Positions 13,284 through 14,326 of a stretch of 14,326 nt of DNA are shown here, in pieces. The notes under the pieces were generated by a model, which saw nothing but the letters and a program-made list of their open reading frames with translations, was not told where the DNA came from and ran no database searches. Source of the DNA: Dehalococcoidales bacterium (GTDB lineage Bacteria > Chloroflexota > Dehalococcoidia > Dehalococcoidales > UBA5760); the NCBI GenBank assembly GCA_016931015.1, contig JAFGFP010000006.1, forward strand, positions 1 to 14,326, in the 5' to 3' direction. A program made the position numbers and the translations under genes. The first letter of the stretch is position 1. Each line of letters starts with the position of its first letter.

Positions 13284-14070
13284 GGAGAGCCCGGCTCTGA
13301 CCGGCGAGGTTACCGCCTGGCTGAAGGCGGGTGGGGCCAGTCTGGTCGGCGTTGCCAACGTGGGGCGCTTCGACGACTCCCCGACCGGCCATCACCCGTG
13401 CGACTTCGTGCCCGGGGCGAGGTCGGTGGTCGCCTTCGGGGTCGCCCTGCTGCACCAGGCGCTCTACTGGGAGGGGTATCTCGCCGGCTCCGAGTTCGTG
13501 CTTGAGAAAAACCGGAAGGACGTGCTCCAGAACTACTTCTACCGGCAGACCGGTTACGCTATGGTGAATAACCTCCTCGACATGCTCGCCCTGCGCCTGG
13601 CCAATCTCTTGGAGAGCCGCGGCTATCGCTCCCTGTTCTTTCCGGCCACCTACGGCACCACCGTGATATGGAGTTTTGTAAAGCAGAAGATTCCGTCGCG
13701 GGCGGGGCTCTTCTCGCAGCGCCACGCCGCGGTGAGGGCGGGCCTGGGCGAGTTCGGGCTCAATAACCTGGTGCTTACCCCGGAATACGGCCCCCGCATC
13801 CGCTTTAACTCGGTAATCACCGAGGCCGCACTGGCGCCGAGCCCGCTTCTGGAAGAGAAGCTGTGTCTCGGCGAGAAGTGCGCTATCTGCCTGGAGAAGT
13901 GCCCGGGGGCTATCTCCCTGCGTGCCGGATTCGACCCGGAGGCGGTGTGGTACGATGCCCCGGTAGCTACGGATACCGACGCCTGCGTCAAGCTGAGCGG
14001 CGAGCACTACTGCCTGGGCCGGTGTCTCAAGGTCTGCCCGGTGGCCCGTAAGAAAGCGGTAGTCGACTAG
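13249..14070 (+). CDS. 4Fe-4S double-cluster protein of the epoxyqueuosine reductase (QueG)-like type
   Basis: 273 residues from a TTG start at 13249. An upstream ATG at 13186 is in frame but lies deep in the Rrf2 gene without a ribosome site, while TTG has GGAAGG six bases upstream. The C-terminal part carries eight cysteines suited to two [4Fe-4S] clusters: C206-x4-C211-x2-C214-x3-C218-P and C246-x8-C255-x3-C259-x3-C263-P. The N-terminal part resembles the QueG/reductive-dehalogenase-related fold (GVANVGRFDD, FVPGARSVVAFGVAL, HAAVRAGLGEFGLNNLVLTPEYGPRIRF). True QueG is usually longer (about 350-380 residues), so the reaction is uncertain; cobalamin-linked or simple electron-transfer roles are both possible. 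It overlaps the Rrf2 gene by 35 bases and precedes fdhD by 26, so all three are likely one operon. Confidence 0.82.
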   Translation: MKTRLSEKTEHEESPALTGEVTAWLKAGGASLVGVANVGRFDDSPTGHHPCDFVPGARSVVAFGVALLHQALYWEGYLAGSEFVLEKNRKDVLQNYFYRQTGYAMVNNLLDMLALRLANLLESRGYRSLFFPATYGTTVIWSFVKQKIPSRAGLFSQRHAAVRAGLGEFGLNNLVLTPEYGPRIRFNSVITEAALAPSPLLEEKLCLGEKCAICLEKCPGAISLRAGFDPEAVWYDAPVATDTDACVKLSGEHYCLGRCLKVCPVARKKAVVD

Positions 14071-14096
14071 GATACCGGCGCGATACGGGAGAGAGT

Positions 14097-14326
14097 GTGA
14101 CTGACGGTAAAGAGAAGCTACCCATCGAGTGCCTTAGCGCCCAAGACCGGCAGGCTGCCGAAGACCTGGTGGTGAGAGAGCTCGGGCTGACCATTATCCT
14201 GGATGGCGAGGAGCTTACCACCCTGCGCTGCTCCCCAGCGGAGCTTGAGTATCTGGCTCTCGGCTTTCTCTTCTCGGAGGGGCTGGTAGGGGGTAGGGAC
14301 GAGGTAAAAGGGATAGCGGTTGACGA
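14097..14326 (+). CDS. fdhD: Formate dehydrogenase accessory sulfurtransferase FdhD, 3' truncated by window edge
   Basis: 76 residues are visible from a GTG start at 14097; the neighbouring GTG at 14095 is followed at once by TGA. The visible part has the FdhD N-terminal pattern: ELGLTIILDGEELTTLRCSPAELEYLALGFLFSEGLV. FdhD transfers sulfur from a cysteine desulfurase to the molybdenum or tungsten bis-MGD cofactor, required for active formate dehydrogenases, many of which are selenoproteins. The catalytic cysteine pair expected further on is outside the window. Position behind the Fe-S protein gene with a 26-base gap suggests one operon under Rrf2 control. Confidence 0.9.
   Translation, partial: MTDGKEKLPIECLSAQDRQAAEDLVVRELGLTIILDGEELTTLRCSPAELEYLALGFLFSEGLVGGRDEVKGIAVD

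Overview
The window is a compact, gene-dense piece of a high-GC anaerobic bacterium. My best guess is Chloroflexota (Dehalococcoidia-like). This rests on the gene mix: an NrpR-type nitrogen regulator next to a stand-alone glutamate-synthase domain, an 84-residue EF-Tu-domain-2 protein, paired Rrf2 regulators, and large secreted Ig/PKD-like proteins with a C-terminal anchor or lipobox. No 16S or ribosomal marker is present, so the taxonomy is inference. TGA is used as an ordinary stop by several genes, so the code is standard apart from selenocysteine recoding.

Layout. 1-965: end of a GTP cyclohydrolase II gene and ribH (riboflavin synthesis). 1008-1262 (minus): small EF-Tu-like protein, divergent from an NrpR-like regulator (1432-2430) whose promoter carries a GGAA-N6-TTCC palindrome identical to the archaeal NrpR operator consensus. 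2521-4113: GltB-like FMN domain protein. 4170-5868 (minus): Rrf2 regulator followed by a surface protein whose real reading frame starts at 5414 and crosses an in-frame TGA (5310-5312) backed by a SECIS-like hairpin. This is the best candidate for something undescribed. 6057-6947: divergent PKD-repeat lipoprotein.

6986-11570 is a complete selenocysteine-synthesis island: selD (itself with an in-frame TGA at the catalytic position, so longer than a plain ORF call would give), divergent selA-selB, and selC (tRNA-Sec, anticodon UCA) converging on selB. 11767-12744: aldo/keto reductase. 12831-14326: second Rrf2 gene, an overlapping Fe-S protein of the epoxyqueuosine-reductase type, and the start of fdhD, the accessory factor of formate dehydrogenases, which are often selenoproteins.

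How it fits together. SelD makes selenophosphate, SelA converts Ser-tRNA-Sec to Sec-tRNA-Sec, and SelB delivers it at UGA codons that have a SECIS. Likely clients are SelD itself, possibly the surface protein at 4170-5414, and probably a formate dehydrogenase outside the window. Both Rrf2 genes carry cluster-type cysteines and have TTGAC-N7-GTCAR palindromes in or beside their promoters, suggesting shared Fe-S or redox control of the surface-protein module and the Fe-S/fdhD operon. No intergenic stretch longer than 300 bases lacks a gene or RNA. No CRISPR, insertion sequence or phage feature was seen.
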